This document shows positions 40,061-47,368 of a DNA stretch of 64,000 nucleotides, piece by piece. This stretch comes from Frankia casuarinae (lineage in GTDB: Bacteria; Actinomycetota; Actinomycetes; Frankiales; Frankiaceae). A program made the translations under genes and the position numbers. The stretch is from NCBI RefSeq assembly GCF_000013345.1, contig NC_007777.1, positions 1,860,001-1,924,000 of the forward strand, written 5' to 3'. The notes below the pieces were generated by a model that was given only the letters and a program-made list of their open reading frames with translations, was not told where the DNA came from and did not search any database. How positions within the stretch are numbered: the first letter of the stretch is position 1; every line of letters starts with the position of its first letter.

Positions 40061-41323
40061 ATGGCGTTGGCGATGAGCGGCGGCCTCTCGTCGTTGGTGG
40101 GCAGCCTCTACTGGGTGCTGGCCGCCCGGCAGGCCGACCGGCCGTCGGTCGGCGAGGCCACCGCCCTCATTTCGGCCCTCACCGGTCTGTCCTACCTGTG
40201 CCAGCTGGGCCTGGGGGGCGCATTGACCGCCTTCCTGCCGCAGGCGGGGGGCCAGGCGCGCCGCCTGGTCGTCGGCGCCTACGCCGGCGCGGCCGGCCTC
40301 AGCCTGCTGGTCGGTTTGAGTTTTGCCTTGCTGGCCGCCCGGATGAGCCCGGCTCTCGCAGTTCTCCAGTCACCCCGGATCGCCCTCTTCTTCGCCATCT
40401 CGGTGGCGATCTGGTCGCTGTTCGCACTGCAGGACAACGTCTTCACTGGCCTGCGGAAGGCGGTCGTCGTACCGATCGAGAACACCGCTTACAGCGTCGT
40501 CAAGCTCATTCTGCTCGTCACCTTCGGTGGCGGGGTGAGCGGACTGGCATTGTTCACCTCCTGGGTGATGCCCGCGGCGGTAGCCGTCATACCGGCGTCG
40601 GTCATGCTGCTGGTGTGGCTGCGACCCGCCGGACGTGCGCCAAGCCCACCCGGGCTGGCCGCGGACTTCCGAAAATACCTGGCCGGCGACTCGCTGGCGG
40701 AGCTGGTGTCCCAGCTCAGCACGACGCTCCTGCCGATGATTGTCATCGCCCGGATCGGGGCGACGGAAGGGGCCGCGTTCGGAATCAGTTGGTTGATCAT
40801 ATGCACGGTCGACGAAATCCCCTGGAGCCTCGGGACCTCGCTCACGGTCGAAGGCGCGCAGCCCGGCGCCGACTCTCGCCGCCTCCAACGGGCGATGCTG
40901 CGCCGCATTCTCCCGATTGTTATCGGAATCGTCCTCGCCCTCATCGTCGCCGCGCCGCTTGTACTGGCTCTCTTCGGCCCCTCCTACCGGGCCGACGCGA
41001 CCACTGTGCTTCGACTGCTGCTGTTGGGCTCGGTCGCCCGCACAGTCGTCATCCTGGAGCTGTGCACGGCCCGCGCGCAGCGGAGGGCCGGGTGGCTCGT
41101 GTGTATCGAGGCGCTGCTGGCGGTGCTGGTGCTGCCCAGTCTCTGGCTGCTGGGTGGGAGCCTGGGACTGGCGGGGGTCGGCCTGGCCTGGTTCGGATCA
41201 CAGACCGCGACCGCGTGTGTGGTGCTCGCCGCGGGTCGAACCGGCGATGACCAGGTCGACTCGCCACCCTACCGCGGCTTCTCCGCCCGCCCACAGGTCA
41301 GCACCGGAAAGCGCGCGTCCTGA
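40061..41323 (+). CDS. Second Wzx-like/MATE-like flippase
   Basis: A 420-residue polytopic membrane protein, about 12 helices, of the polysaccharide-flippase type (LSSLVGSLYWVLAARQADRPSVGEATALISALTGLSYLCQLGLGGALTAFLPQ at the start; LVSQLSTTLLPMIVIARIGATEGAAFGISWLI in the middle). ATG 40061 was chosen because the open frame further upstream, with a good AGGAGG before ATG 39827, would overlap the previous gene by 128 bp and run through a strong hairpin. That longer form (498 residues) remains possible. It converges with, and overlaps by 55 bp, a methyltransferase gene. Confidence 0.83.
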   Translation: MALAMSGGLSSLVGSLYWVLAARQADRPSVGEATALISALTGLSYLCQLGLGGALTAFLPQAGGQARRLVVGAYAGAAGLSLLVGLSFALLAARMSPALAVLQSPRIALFFAISVAIWSLFALQDNVFTGLRKAVVVPIENTAYSVVKLILLVTFGGGVSGLALFTSWVMPAAVAVIPASVMLLVWLRPAGRAPSPPGLAADFRKYLAGDSLAELVSQLSTTLLPMIVIARIGATEGAAFGISWLIICTVDEIPWSLGTSLTVEGAQPGADSRRLQRAMLRRILPIVIGIVLALIVAAPLVLALFGPSYRADATTVLRLLLLGSVARTVVILELCTARAQRRAGWLVCIEALLAVLVLPSLWLLGGSLGLAGVGLAWFGSQTATACVVLAAGRTGDDQVDSPPYRGFSARPQVSTGKRAS

Positions 41324-42075
41324 ACATCGAGATCCTTGCGACTGACGTCGCCGACTGCCAGACCCAACAACGCCGAGACACCGGCCAGGACGTTTCCGAA
41401 ACCCTCCACCGTGGCCTCGATCCCGACTCGGGCGAGTTCGGCGCGAAGACCCGGCGGCGTCCAGCGCCACTTGTCGTCGGCCCCGTCGTCCACGTCAATA
41501 CGTCCCAGTGCCGGAACCGAGATCAACAGGACGCCGTTCGGTCGAAGCGACCGCCACAGATTCTCCAGACAGCAGCCCGGAGAGGTGTACTGAAGGACCT
41601 GAGTGAGAATCACACAGTCGAACTCGGCGGCGGGCAGACTGTCCGCGACATCGAGGTCGACATGAAGATCGGCATGATGGTTCGTCTTATCCCGGTCGAT
41701 GATCGTAATCCGACCCGGAGTTCCGAACCGCGAGCTGTATTCCGCGTTTTTGACCTCCAGTACATGCCCCCGGATATCGTTGGCATGCCGACTGATCCAC
41801 TGTTCGATATAGTGCCGGTCGACCGGCAGCCCGCGGTCCCATCCGTAACGGTCGCTGAACGGCCTGACCCGTTTCATGTTCCCCCACGACACCCGGCGCC
41901 CAGGCGCGTTCCGCAGCGTCCAGTACGCCATCTGCCGCACCACTTGCGGCGATCGCCGGTAGTAGCCGAGAGCCCACTCCGGCGGGAATCTCTCCCGCTC
42001 GACCGCCGGGTTCCCCGCCCTGGGCCTGTCACGTTGCATCACGTCACGCGTCACAGCCTTTCCGGTCGTCGTCAC
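41269..42075 (-). CDS. SAM-dependent methyltransferase (class I)
   Basis: A 268-residue protein whose C-terminal half looks like a Methyltransf_11 domain: GHVLEVKNAEYSSRFG in place of the usual VLEIGCG, then FDCVILTQVLQYTSPGCCLENLWRSLRPNGVLLISVPALG. The glycine-rich SAM loop is therefore atypical. The N-terminal half (RRSPQVVRQMAYWTLRN) is common in methyltransferases next to GT2 genes. It is the last gene of a minus-strand operon, overlapping its upstream GT2 gene by 4 bp. A sugar or polymer methylation role is inferred. Confidence 0.82.
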   Translation of the reverse strand: MTTTGKAVTRDVMQRDRPRAGNPAVERERFPPEWALGYYRRSPQVVRQMAYWTLRNAPGRRVSWGNMKRVRPFSDRYGWDRGLPVDRHYIEQWISRHANDIRGHVLEVKNAEYSSRFGTPGRITIIDRDKTNHHADLHVDLDVADSLPAAEFDCVILTQVLQYTSPGCCLENLWRSLRPNGVLLISVPALGRIDVDDGADDKWRWTPPGLRAELARVGIEATVEGFGNVLAGVSALLGLAVGDVSRKDLDVQDARFPVLTCGRAEKPR

Positions 42076-43406
42076 CGCCAGGCGGCCGTTTGCCGCTCCC
42101 GGGCGTAGAGCAACGGTCCGGCGGCGTAGCCGGCGAACTCCCGCAGCAGGGCACCCTTCGGGGCCTGGACCCGCCCGTCGAGCCGCTGGCTCGTCGCATG
42201 GCCGATGCGGGCCATCCCACGCAGGCCTCGTGGGATGCGACGTACCACCTCACCCCGGGTCGACCGCTGGAGAAGCAGCTTGGCCAGGAAGGCCGTGAAA
42301 CCGGAGCCGTAGCCGAACATCTGAGCGAGCAGCGCCGCGTCGTCGGCGCGGTGGTGATGCCAGACGAAGGCGGCTGGTTCGTACGCGATCGCTCGGCCCG
42401 CCCGCAACATGCGCACGAAGAGATCGAGGTCCTCGCCGCCCCGGCTCCTGGTGCCCGCTCCCAACGCCTCGTCGAAGCCACCCAGGTCCCGCAGGAACGC
42501 GACGTCGAACCCGACATTCGCGCCGGTGCCGACGAAACCTATATAGGGGTACAGCGGACCGTGCCGCTCGTTGTCGGCGAGGTCGAAAAGCACCGGCTCG
42601 CAGCGGGTGGACCAGTACGACGCCCGGGCGTCGAAGTAGACTTCGGCCGCGCTCACGATGCTCGCCGTGCAGACGAGTCCCGTGACGCACGCAACGTCCG
42701 GCCGGCGCCGGAAACCCCGAACCAGCCCGTCGATCCAGCCGGGGTCAACCGAGACGTCGTCGTCGGTATAGGCGACGTACACCCCCCGCGCCAGCGCGAG
42801 CCCGCGGTTGCGGGCGCGGGAGAGACCCGGGCGTGGTTCGGGGACATAGCGGAATCGTTCGTCGGTGGCCGAAAACGAGTCGACGACCCGCTTCGTGGCG
42901 TCGCTCGACGGGGCATTGTCCACGATGAGGAACTCGACGGCCGGATAGGTGACCTCCGTGAGTCGACGCAGGCAGTTGGCCAGGATCTCACTGCGGTCTC
43001 TGGTGGCGACGACGACGGAGACGAGATCCGTGGAATCGAGATCGGTGGATTGAACCTTGTTCGGGCAGGCCTCGGTGGCCGCGGCAGGCCTGGTGCGGGC
43101 GTCGAGGCGCTCGAGCGGGCGGAGACCCTCGCCGACCAGGTGATCGTTGATGCGCCCGCCGAACTCCGACCAGACCCTGCCGAGCAGCTCATCGACGTCG
43201 ATGCCGGTGGCCGTCCTGGCGGCCGCCGCGTAGCCGAGCGGCTCACCGTGCAGCAGGGCGAGGACCCGCGCACGTCGCTGACGGTCGCGTGGCGGCACGA
43301 CCGAGCGCACGACGCCCCCGGCCGACACCTCGAGCTCACAGCACCAGATACCCTCGTCGGCCGCGGCTGGGCCGGCCGGGGACTCCCGATTCCCGTGCAG
43401 GTTCAT
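42072..43406 (-). CDS. GT2 glycosyltransferase with conserved N-terminal accessory domain, copy 2
   Basis: A 444-residue protein with the same layout as the gene at 36273. An N-terminal domain (about 15-105; RARVLALLHGEPLGYAAAARTATGIDVDELLGRVWSEFGGRINDHL) is followed by a GT2 domain with VSVVVATRDRSEILANCLRRL, FLIVDNAPSSDATKR, GLSRARNRGLALARGVYVAYTDDDVSVDPGW and GGEDLDLFVRMLRAG. It shares 4-bp overlaps on both sides (GT2-deacetylase upstream, methyltransferase downstream), so the three genes form one coupled operon on the minus strand. Confidence 0.88.
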   Translation of the reverse strand: MNLHGNRESPAGPAAADEGIWCCELEVSAGGVVRSVVPPRDRQRRARVLALLHGEPLGYAAAARTATGIDVDELLGRVWSEFGGRINDHLVGEGLRPLERLDARTRPAAATEACPNKVQSTDLDSTDLVSVVVATRDRSEILANCLRRLTEVTYPAVEFLIVDNAPSSDATKRVVDSFSATDERFRYVPEPRPGLSRARNRGLALARGVYVAYTDDDVSVDPGWIDGLVRGFRRRPDVACVTGLVCTASIVSAAEVYFDARASYWSTRCEPVLFDLADNERHGPLYPYIGFVGTGANVGFDVAFLRDLGGFDEALGAGTRSRGGEDLDLFVRMLRAGRAIAYEPAAFVWHHHRADDAALLAQMFGYGSGFTAFLAKLLLQRSTRGEVVRRIPRGLRGMARIGHATSQRLDGRVQAPKGALLREFAGYAAGPLLYARERQTAAWR

Positions 43407-45283
43407 CCGACGCTCCTCGCCTCGTGATCTTCGGCCTCGTGATCTTTGGTGTGTCCGCGGATCGTCCGTTGGACCGGGAGAACTCGACGCAATGCCCCAC
43501 CCAGTTCCCGCTCGATGTCGGGACGGATGTCGGGACGTCGGTAAACCTGCGATCTGCGCACCGTCTCGACGAGCGCATCAACGCGGGTATGGCGCTCCAC
43601 CTCGATCCTGGGCAGGGCATAGCGGTCCTGAGCCGTGGGGAAGGCGCGCCGAGTTTGCAGCGCGAACGCCGCGTCGTATCCCGCCTTCTTCACCATCATG
43701 CGCACGCGCGCGTCATGTTCCCCGTAGGGATAGGCGAACAGGCGTGGCACGGGCAGCCCGATGGCCGCGAGGTCGCCGCGCGCCGCGGAAAGATCGTCCC
43801 ACAGGCCGGCCCCACTCATCCTCGTCAACTGCCCGTGAGTGCGGGAGTGCGCCGCCACTTCCCAGCCTTCCTGGTGAAGGGCACGCAGCCGGCTCGCGTC
43901 GAGGAGCGGCAGCCTGGCGGCGCCGTTCACCGCATCCCACCTGTTCCAACCGCCGATCTCTTTCGTGACCACGAAAACCGTCGCGGGAATACCAAGTTCC
44001 CGAAGGACGGGCACGGCGTGTTCGAACAGACTCGAATAGGCGTCGTCGAAGGTGAGGACCAGCGACTGATGCCGGGCGGGCCGGCCGTCGAGATGATGCA
44101 GGAGTTCATCGACCCCGACGAAGGTGAAGCCGGCGCCCAGCAGGGCTGTCAGCTGGGCCCGGAACTGTGGCGGGGGAACCGCATACCTACTCAGCAGGGG
44201 ATCCGACACGTCCTCTATCGCATGATAGGCAAGGATCCGCAGGCCAACGTCCGGTGCGTGCAGGAGACCGCCGCGCTGGTGGGTTCCCCGCCAGTAGGAG
44301 CAGTCGCGTAGTCCCAGGAACATCCATCTGGTGGGCCGGTCCACCTTCCCGGCGCTGACTCTTCCGAGCACGAGACCCGCCGGGACGCGGGACGCCCAGG
44401 GCGGTGCCGCCGCCGCGGCCCTGGTGAGGCTTCCTCTGATCGTCTTCCCGCCATGCTGGGCAAAGAGCAGGTCACCGAGACCCGGATGTTTTCGGGAAAG
44501 CGCGGCATCGGCCTGCCCGGCCTGCGTCCACTGCCTCAGGTGCGCCTCGGGCGAAACGACGTAACGCTGGTAGGAGACGGCGTCGGCGGCGAATCGAACC
44601 CGCGCACCGCTCTGCAGCAGCCGGTAGAGGAAGTCGGTGTCCTCACCGCCGAAGCTGCCGCCGGCGGTAAAACCCGTGTCGAAACCGCCGAGCCTGGCGA
44701 AGGTCGACGCCCGCATCGACACCTGCCCGGAGAGCAGGTCCGCGACGGTCAGCCGCCCGTCCGACCGCAGCAGCCTCCGGCGGCGTGCCCGGGCCCACCG
44801 GTCGACTCCGTAGGTGAGCACCGTAGGAGGCGAGGCGGGGTGCATCGGGATGTGGCCGACCACGGCGTCGGCGCCGGCGGCGAGAAGCCGCTCATGCTCG
44901 ACGAGGAGCCGCCGGTCCGCCGCCATGTCGTCGTCGAGAAAGAGGATGAACTCGCCGAGCGCGCCCGCGGCGCCACGGTTTCTCGCTGCGGCCGCGCCCG
45001 CGTTCTCCTGCCACAGGATTCGCTTGGAGAACGGCAGAGAGACAGCCTGGAGAGCCTTCTCAGTGCCATCCGTGGAACCGTCGACGACGACGATCAATTC
45101 GCAGGGCCACGGCATATCGAGATACCTGAGTTCCGCAATACTCTGCAATACCACGTCTCGGCGGTTGTATGTCGGCATCACAATGCTGAACCGGACCGAA
45201 CGCCCATTACGGGCGGGCTGCCCCGCCGAATGGTCCGGGATGTCCACGCTCGGTTTCTCACGGTAGCTCATCGCGAATTCCAC
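43403..45283 (-). CDS. GT2 glycosyltransferase fused to a NodB-type polysaccharide deacetylase, copy 2
   Basis: A 626-residue fusion. A GT2 domain lies at about 32-290 (FSIVMPTYNRRDVVLQSIAEL, VVVDGSTDGTEKALQ, GAAAARNRGAAGALGEFILFLDDDMAADRRL, FGGEDTDFLYRLLQSG). A CE4 deacetylase lies at about 350-585 (ILAYHAIEDVSDPLLSRY, LTFDDAYSSLFEHA, AAHSRTHGQLTRM, FAYPYGEHD). The metal motif reads TFDDA rather than TFDDG but keeps the DD pair. It begins at GTG 45283 or ATG 45271 and heads the three-gene minus-strand operon. Confidence 0.89.
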   Translation of the reverse strand: MEFAMSYREKPSVDIPDHSAGQPARNGRSVRFSIVMPTYNRRDVVLQSIAELRYLDMPWPCELIVVVDGSTDGTEKALQAVSLPFSKRILWQENAGAAAARNRGAAGALGEFILFLDDDMAADRRLLVEHERLLAAGADAVVGHIPMHPASPPTVLTYGVDRWARARRRRLLRSDGRLTVADLLSGQVSMRASTFARLGGFDTGFTAGGSFGGEDTDFLYRLLQSGARVRFAADAVSYQRYVVSPEAHLRQWTQAGQADAALSRKHPGLGDLLFAQHGGKTIRGSLTRAAAAAPPWASRVPAGLVLGRVSAGKVDRPTRWMFLGLRDCSYWRGTHQRGGLLHAPDVGLRILAYHAIEDVSDPLLSRYAVPPPQFRAQLTALLGAGFTFVGVDELLHHLDGRPARHQSLVLTFDDAYSSLFEHAVPVLRELGIPATVFVVTKEIGGWNRWDAVNGAARLPLLDASRLRALHQEGWEVAAHSRTHGQLTRMSGAGLWDDLSAARGDLAAIGLPVPRLFAYPYGEHDARVRMMVKKAGYDAAFALQTRRAFPTAQDRYALPRIEVERHTRVDALVETVRRSQVYRRPDIRPDIERELGGALRRVLPVQRTIRGHTKDHEAEDHEARSVG

Positions 45284-45417
45284 CGAGCCAACCCGGATGA
45301 CGCTCGCCCCATGGGCCTGACTCTAGTTCGAGCCGGTCGGTGCGGCGGGACGCGACCCGCGGTCGTGTCGTCCAGGCAGATCAACCTCACGATCGCGTTC
45401 CACGAGCGCGGATAACG

Positions 45418-45570
45418 CTACGCGGCACGCAGCGGCAGAGCCCGGTCCCGGTCACCGGCAACGTACCCGGTCGCTTCCTTCGTTTTCTTCACACCGTTGA
45501 TGCGAAGTAATCCCATGGCGGGTAGTACCAGGGTTAGTAATCCCAGGGCAAGGTTCCTGGGGATGGTCAT
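45418..45570 (-). CDS. Possible 50-residue membrane peptide
   Basis: ATG 45570 reads MTIPRNLALGLLTLVLPAMG, a plausible single membrane segment, followed by a polar tail with KKTKEATGYVAGDRDRALPL. No ribosome site is seen and the family is unknown. Codon choice is less GC-rich (TTA and CTA are used) than in neighbouring genes, which would be unusual for an actinomycete gene. It could be chance. Confidence 0.25.
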   Translation of the reverse strand: MTIPRNLALGLLTLVLPAMGLLRINGVKKTKEATGYVAGDRDRALPLRAA

Positions 45571-45619
45571 GGTGTGTGGGCGATTGCGAACTCCCTCGAC
45601 CGAGGCGTCGCCTGACCGG

Positions 45620-45651
45620 GGCGCCGCTACTGGGCACCCAGTAGCGGCGCC
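45620..45651 (-). terminator. Perfect 15-bp hairpin downstream of the S4-domain gene
   Basis: GGCGCCGCTACTGGG (45620-45634) pairs with CCCAGTAGCGGCGCC (45637-45651). The arms are separated by only 2 nt, so the real loop would be larger. It begins 1 nt past the stop codon of the minus-strand S4 gene, the position of a terminator. Confidence 0.7.
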
Positions 45652-45652
45652 G

Positions 45653-46063
45653 CTACCGCGCATCCGGCCGGCGGGGCTGGTCGCGCAGGCGTTCCAGCGC
45701 CCGCCGGTCGCGCTTCGTCGGCCGCCCGGCGCCCCGATCGCGCACGGCCACCACCGGCGGCACCTCGCGCGCGACCGGCGGGCTGCGGTCGACGAAGGAC
45801 TCCGCGGCAACGGGCGCGCCGACCCGCCTGTGCGGGATCCGGGTGACGACGACGACCCGCTCGTGCCCGGGCTGGCGCACCCGGATCTCGTCGCCGGCCC
45901 GCACCGGATGGGCCGGCTTGACCCGCTCGCCGTTGAGGCGGACATGGCCGGCGCGGCAGGCGGCGGTCGCCTGCGATCGCGTCTTGACCAGGCGCACGCA
46001 CCAGATCCAGGTGTCGATCCGGGCGGTTCCCGCCGGCGACGTCATAGGCGTGGGCGACGTCAT
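45653..46063 (-). CDS. S4-domain RNA-binding protein (Hsp15-like)
   Basis: A 136-residue protein. The S4 domain is at about 15-65 (RIDTWIWCVRLVKTRSQATAACRAGHVRLNGERVKPAHPVRAGDEIRVR), followed by VVVVTRIPHRRVGAP and an Arg-rich tail. This matches the Hsp15 / RlbA-like family, which in E. coli rescues stalled 50S subunits carrying nascent chains. The initiator ATG 46063 has no ribosome site but a TACAGT sequence 7 nt upstream, fitting leaderless transcription. A second Met at position 7 is an alternative start. Confidence 0.88.
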   Translation of the reverse strand: MTSPTPMTSPAGTARIDTWIWCVRLVKTRSQATAACRAGHVRLNGERVKPAHPVRAGDEIRVRQPGHERVVVVTRIPHRRVGAPVAAESFVDRSPPVAREVPPVVAVRDRGAGRPTKRDRRALERLRDQPRRPDAR

Positions 46064-46070
46064 AAGTCTG

Positions 46071-46076
46071 ACTGTA
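46071..46076 (-). promoter_or_regulatory. Possible -10 element for a leaderless S4 transcript
   Basis: On the minus strand TACAGT lies 7 nt before the ATG of the S4 gene. In actinobacteria leaderless mRNAs commonly start at the A of ATG with a TAnnnT box at this distance. No -35 was assigned. Confidence 0.3.
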
Positions 46077-46213
46077 CGAATCGACCGGCCGACCTGTCGT
46101 CGTTCGGGGACGGTCAGGCGGTGACGATCGACCTGCGTGGCGGTAGCAGGGCGCTCGTGACCGCCGCGACCGTGCCGGCGCCGGGACCGGCGTCGGTGAG
46201 AGCCGCGACGGAG

Positions 46214-47368
46214 TCAATGGGGTGGGAAGGCCGTGACGGGCCCGGTGATCGACAGCCGCACGCGGGTGCCGGGTTCGGGAAGCTGGCGCCCCGGCACCCG
46301 CGCCGTCACGGTGCGGCCGGACCGGTCGAGCCGGAGCTGGACGGTGGCGTCGTGGCCGAAGTACCGCACCTCGGTGACCCGGCCGACCACCACGTTCCGC
46401 TCCTTGTTCCGCTCCTTGTTCCGCTCTTCGTTCCGCTCTTCGTTCTCGTTTCGGTCCTGGCTCTCGTGCTGGTTCTGGTTCTCGTTCTGGTTCTCGTTCT
46501 GGTTCTTGTCGCCGTCCGCCGCGGCGAGGAGCCTGATCTGTTCCGGCCGGACGAGCAGGCGCGCCTCGCCCTGGGGAGACCCGGGCCGGACGGCGAGTTC
46601 GCCAAGGTCGCAGGAGGCGGTGAGCCCGGTGACGACGGCGGGCATGAACACGGCGGCGCCGACGAAGGCCGCGACGGTCGGGTTGCCGGGTGAGGCGTAG
46701 ACGCCCTGGGGTGTGCCGGTCTGGGCGATGCGACCGGCGGCCATGACGGCGACCTGGTCGGCCAGTGACAGCGCCTCGTTCTGGTCGTGCGTGACGAGCA
46801 GCGCAGTGGTCCGGTTGGCACGCAGCGCTTCGACGACGGCGCGGGCGGTGTTCAGGCGGAGCCCCGCGTCCAGGGAGGAGAACGGCTCGTCGAGCAGCAC
46901 CAGGGACGGCCGCGGGGCCAGGGCCCGCGCCAGCGCCACGCGCTGCTGCTGGCCGCCGGAGAGCTGATGAGGGAACCGGCGGGCCAGGCTCGCGTCCAGC
47001 CCGACGAGGTCGAGCAGCTCGGCGGCCCGCCCGGCGGATCGGCGTTCGGCGCGGGGCAGGCCGAACCCGATGTTGGCCGCGACGTCCACGTGCGGGAACA
47101 GGGCACCTTCCTGCGGGACGTACCCGACCCGCCGCCGCTGGGCGGGAACGCTGCGACCGGGGCCGAACACCCGTTCGGCGCCGAAGTCGATCGTCCCGCC
47201 GTCCGGGTCGCCGAATCCCGCCACCAGCCGTAGCAGGGTGGTCTTGCCGCAGCCCGACGGCCCGAGCACGGCCGTCACACTGCCGTCGGGCACTCGCAGA
47301 TCGATCCCGGCGAGGGCTGTCGTGGCGCCGAACCGTTTGGTGACCTGGCTGACACTCAGCGCTGTCAC
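46214..47368 (-). CDS. ABC transporter ATPase, ferric/thiamine-type (FbpC/PotA-like)
   Basis: A 384-residue ATPase with Walker A GPSGCGKTT (36-44), Q-loop YVPQEGALFPH, signature LSGGQQQRVALARAL, Walker B LVLLDEPFSSLD, H-loop THDQNEAL, and a C-terminal TOBE-type regulatory domain. That domain is interrupted at about 287-325 by an Asn/Glu/Gln/Arg repeat region, absent from ordinary FbpC proteins. It pairs with the permease gene upstream (4-bp ATGA overlap) and the binding protein, so it energises uptake of Fe3+ or a similar ligand. Confidence 0.92.
   Translation of the reverse strand: MTALSVSQVTKRFGATTALAGIDLRVPDGSVTAVLGPSGCGKTTLLRLVAGFGDPDGGTIDFGAERVFGPGRSVPAQRRRVGYVPQEGALFPHVDVAANIGFGLPRAERRSAGRAAELLDLVGLDASLARRFPHQLSGGQQQRVALARALAPRPSLVLLDEPFSSLDAGLRLNTARAVVEALRANRTTALLVTHDQNEALSLADQVAVMAAGRIAQTGTPQGVYASPGNPTVAAFVGAAVFMPAVVTGLTASCDLGELAVRPGSPQGEARLLVRPEQIRLLAAADGDKNQNENQNENQNQHESQDRNENEERNEERNKERNKERNVVVGRVTEVRYFGHDATVQLRLDRSGRTVTARVPGRQLPEPGTRVRLSITGPVTAFPPH
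46394..46507. repeat. Hexanucleotide-like repeats encoding an N/E/Q/R-rich insert
   Basis: Degenerate copies of GTTCCGCTC(C/T)T and GTTCTGGTTCTC line up over about 114 bp in the ABC ATPase gene. On the coding strand they give NQNE and EERN/KERN units. The base composition (runs of TTC and CTT on the plus strand) differs sharply from the surrounding coding sequence. Confidence 0.85.

Larger units (their letters stand above)
45284..45652. other. 369-bp intergenic region at the end of the EPS locus
   Basis: It separates two minus-strand units. It holds one weakly supported small ORF (45418-45570) and a strong hairpin next to the S4 gene (45620-45651), both listed. The promoter of the GT2-deacetylase operon should lie in 45284-45417. 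Confidence 0.55.
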
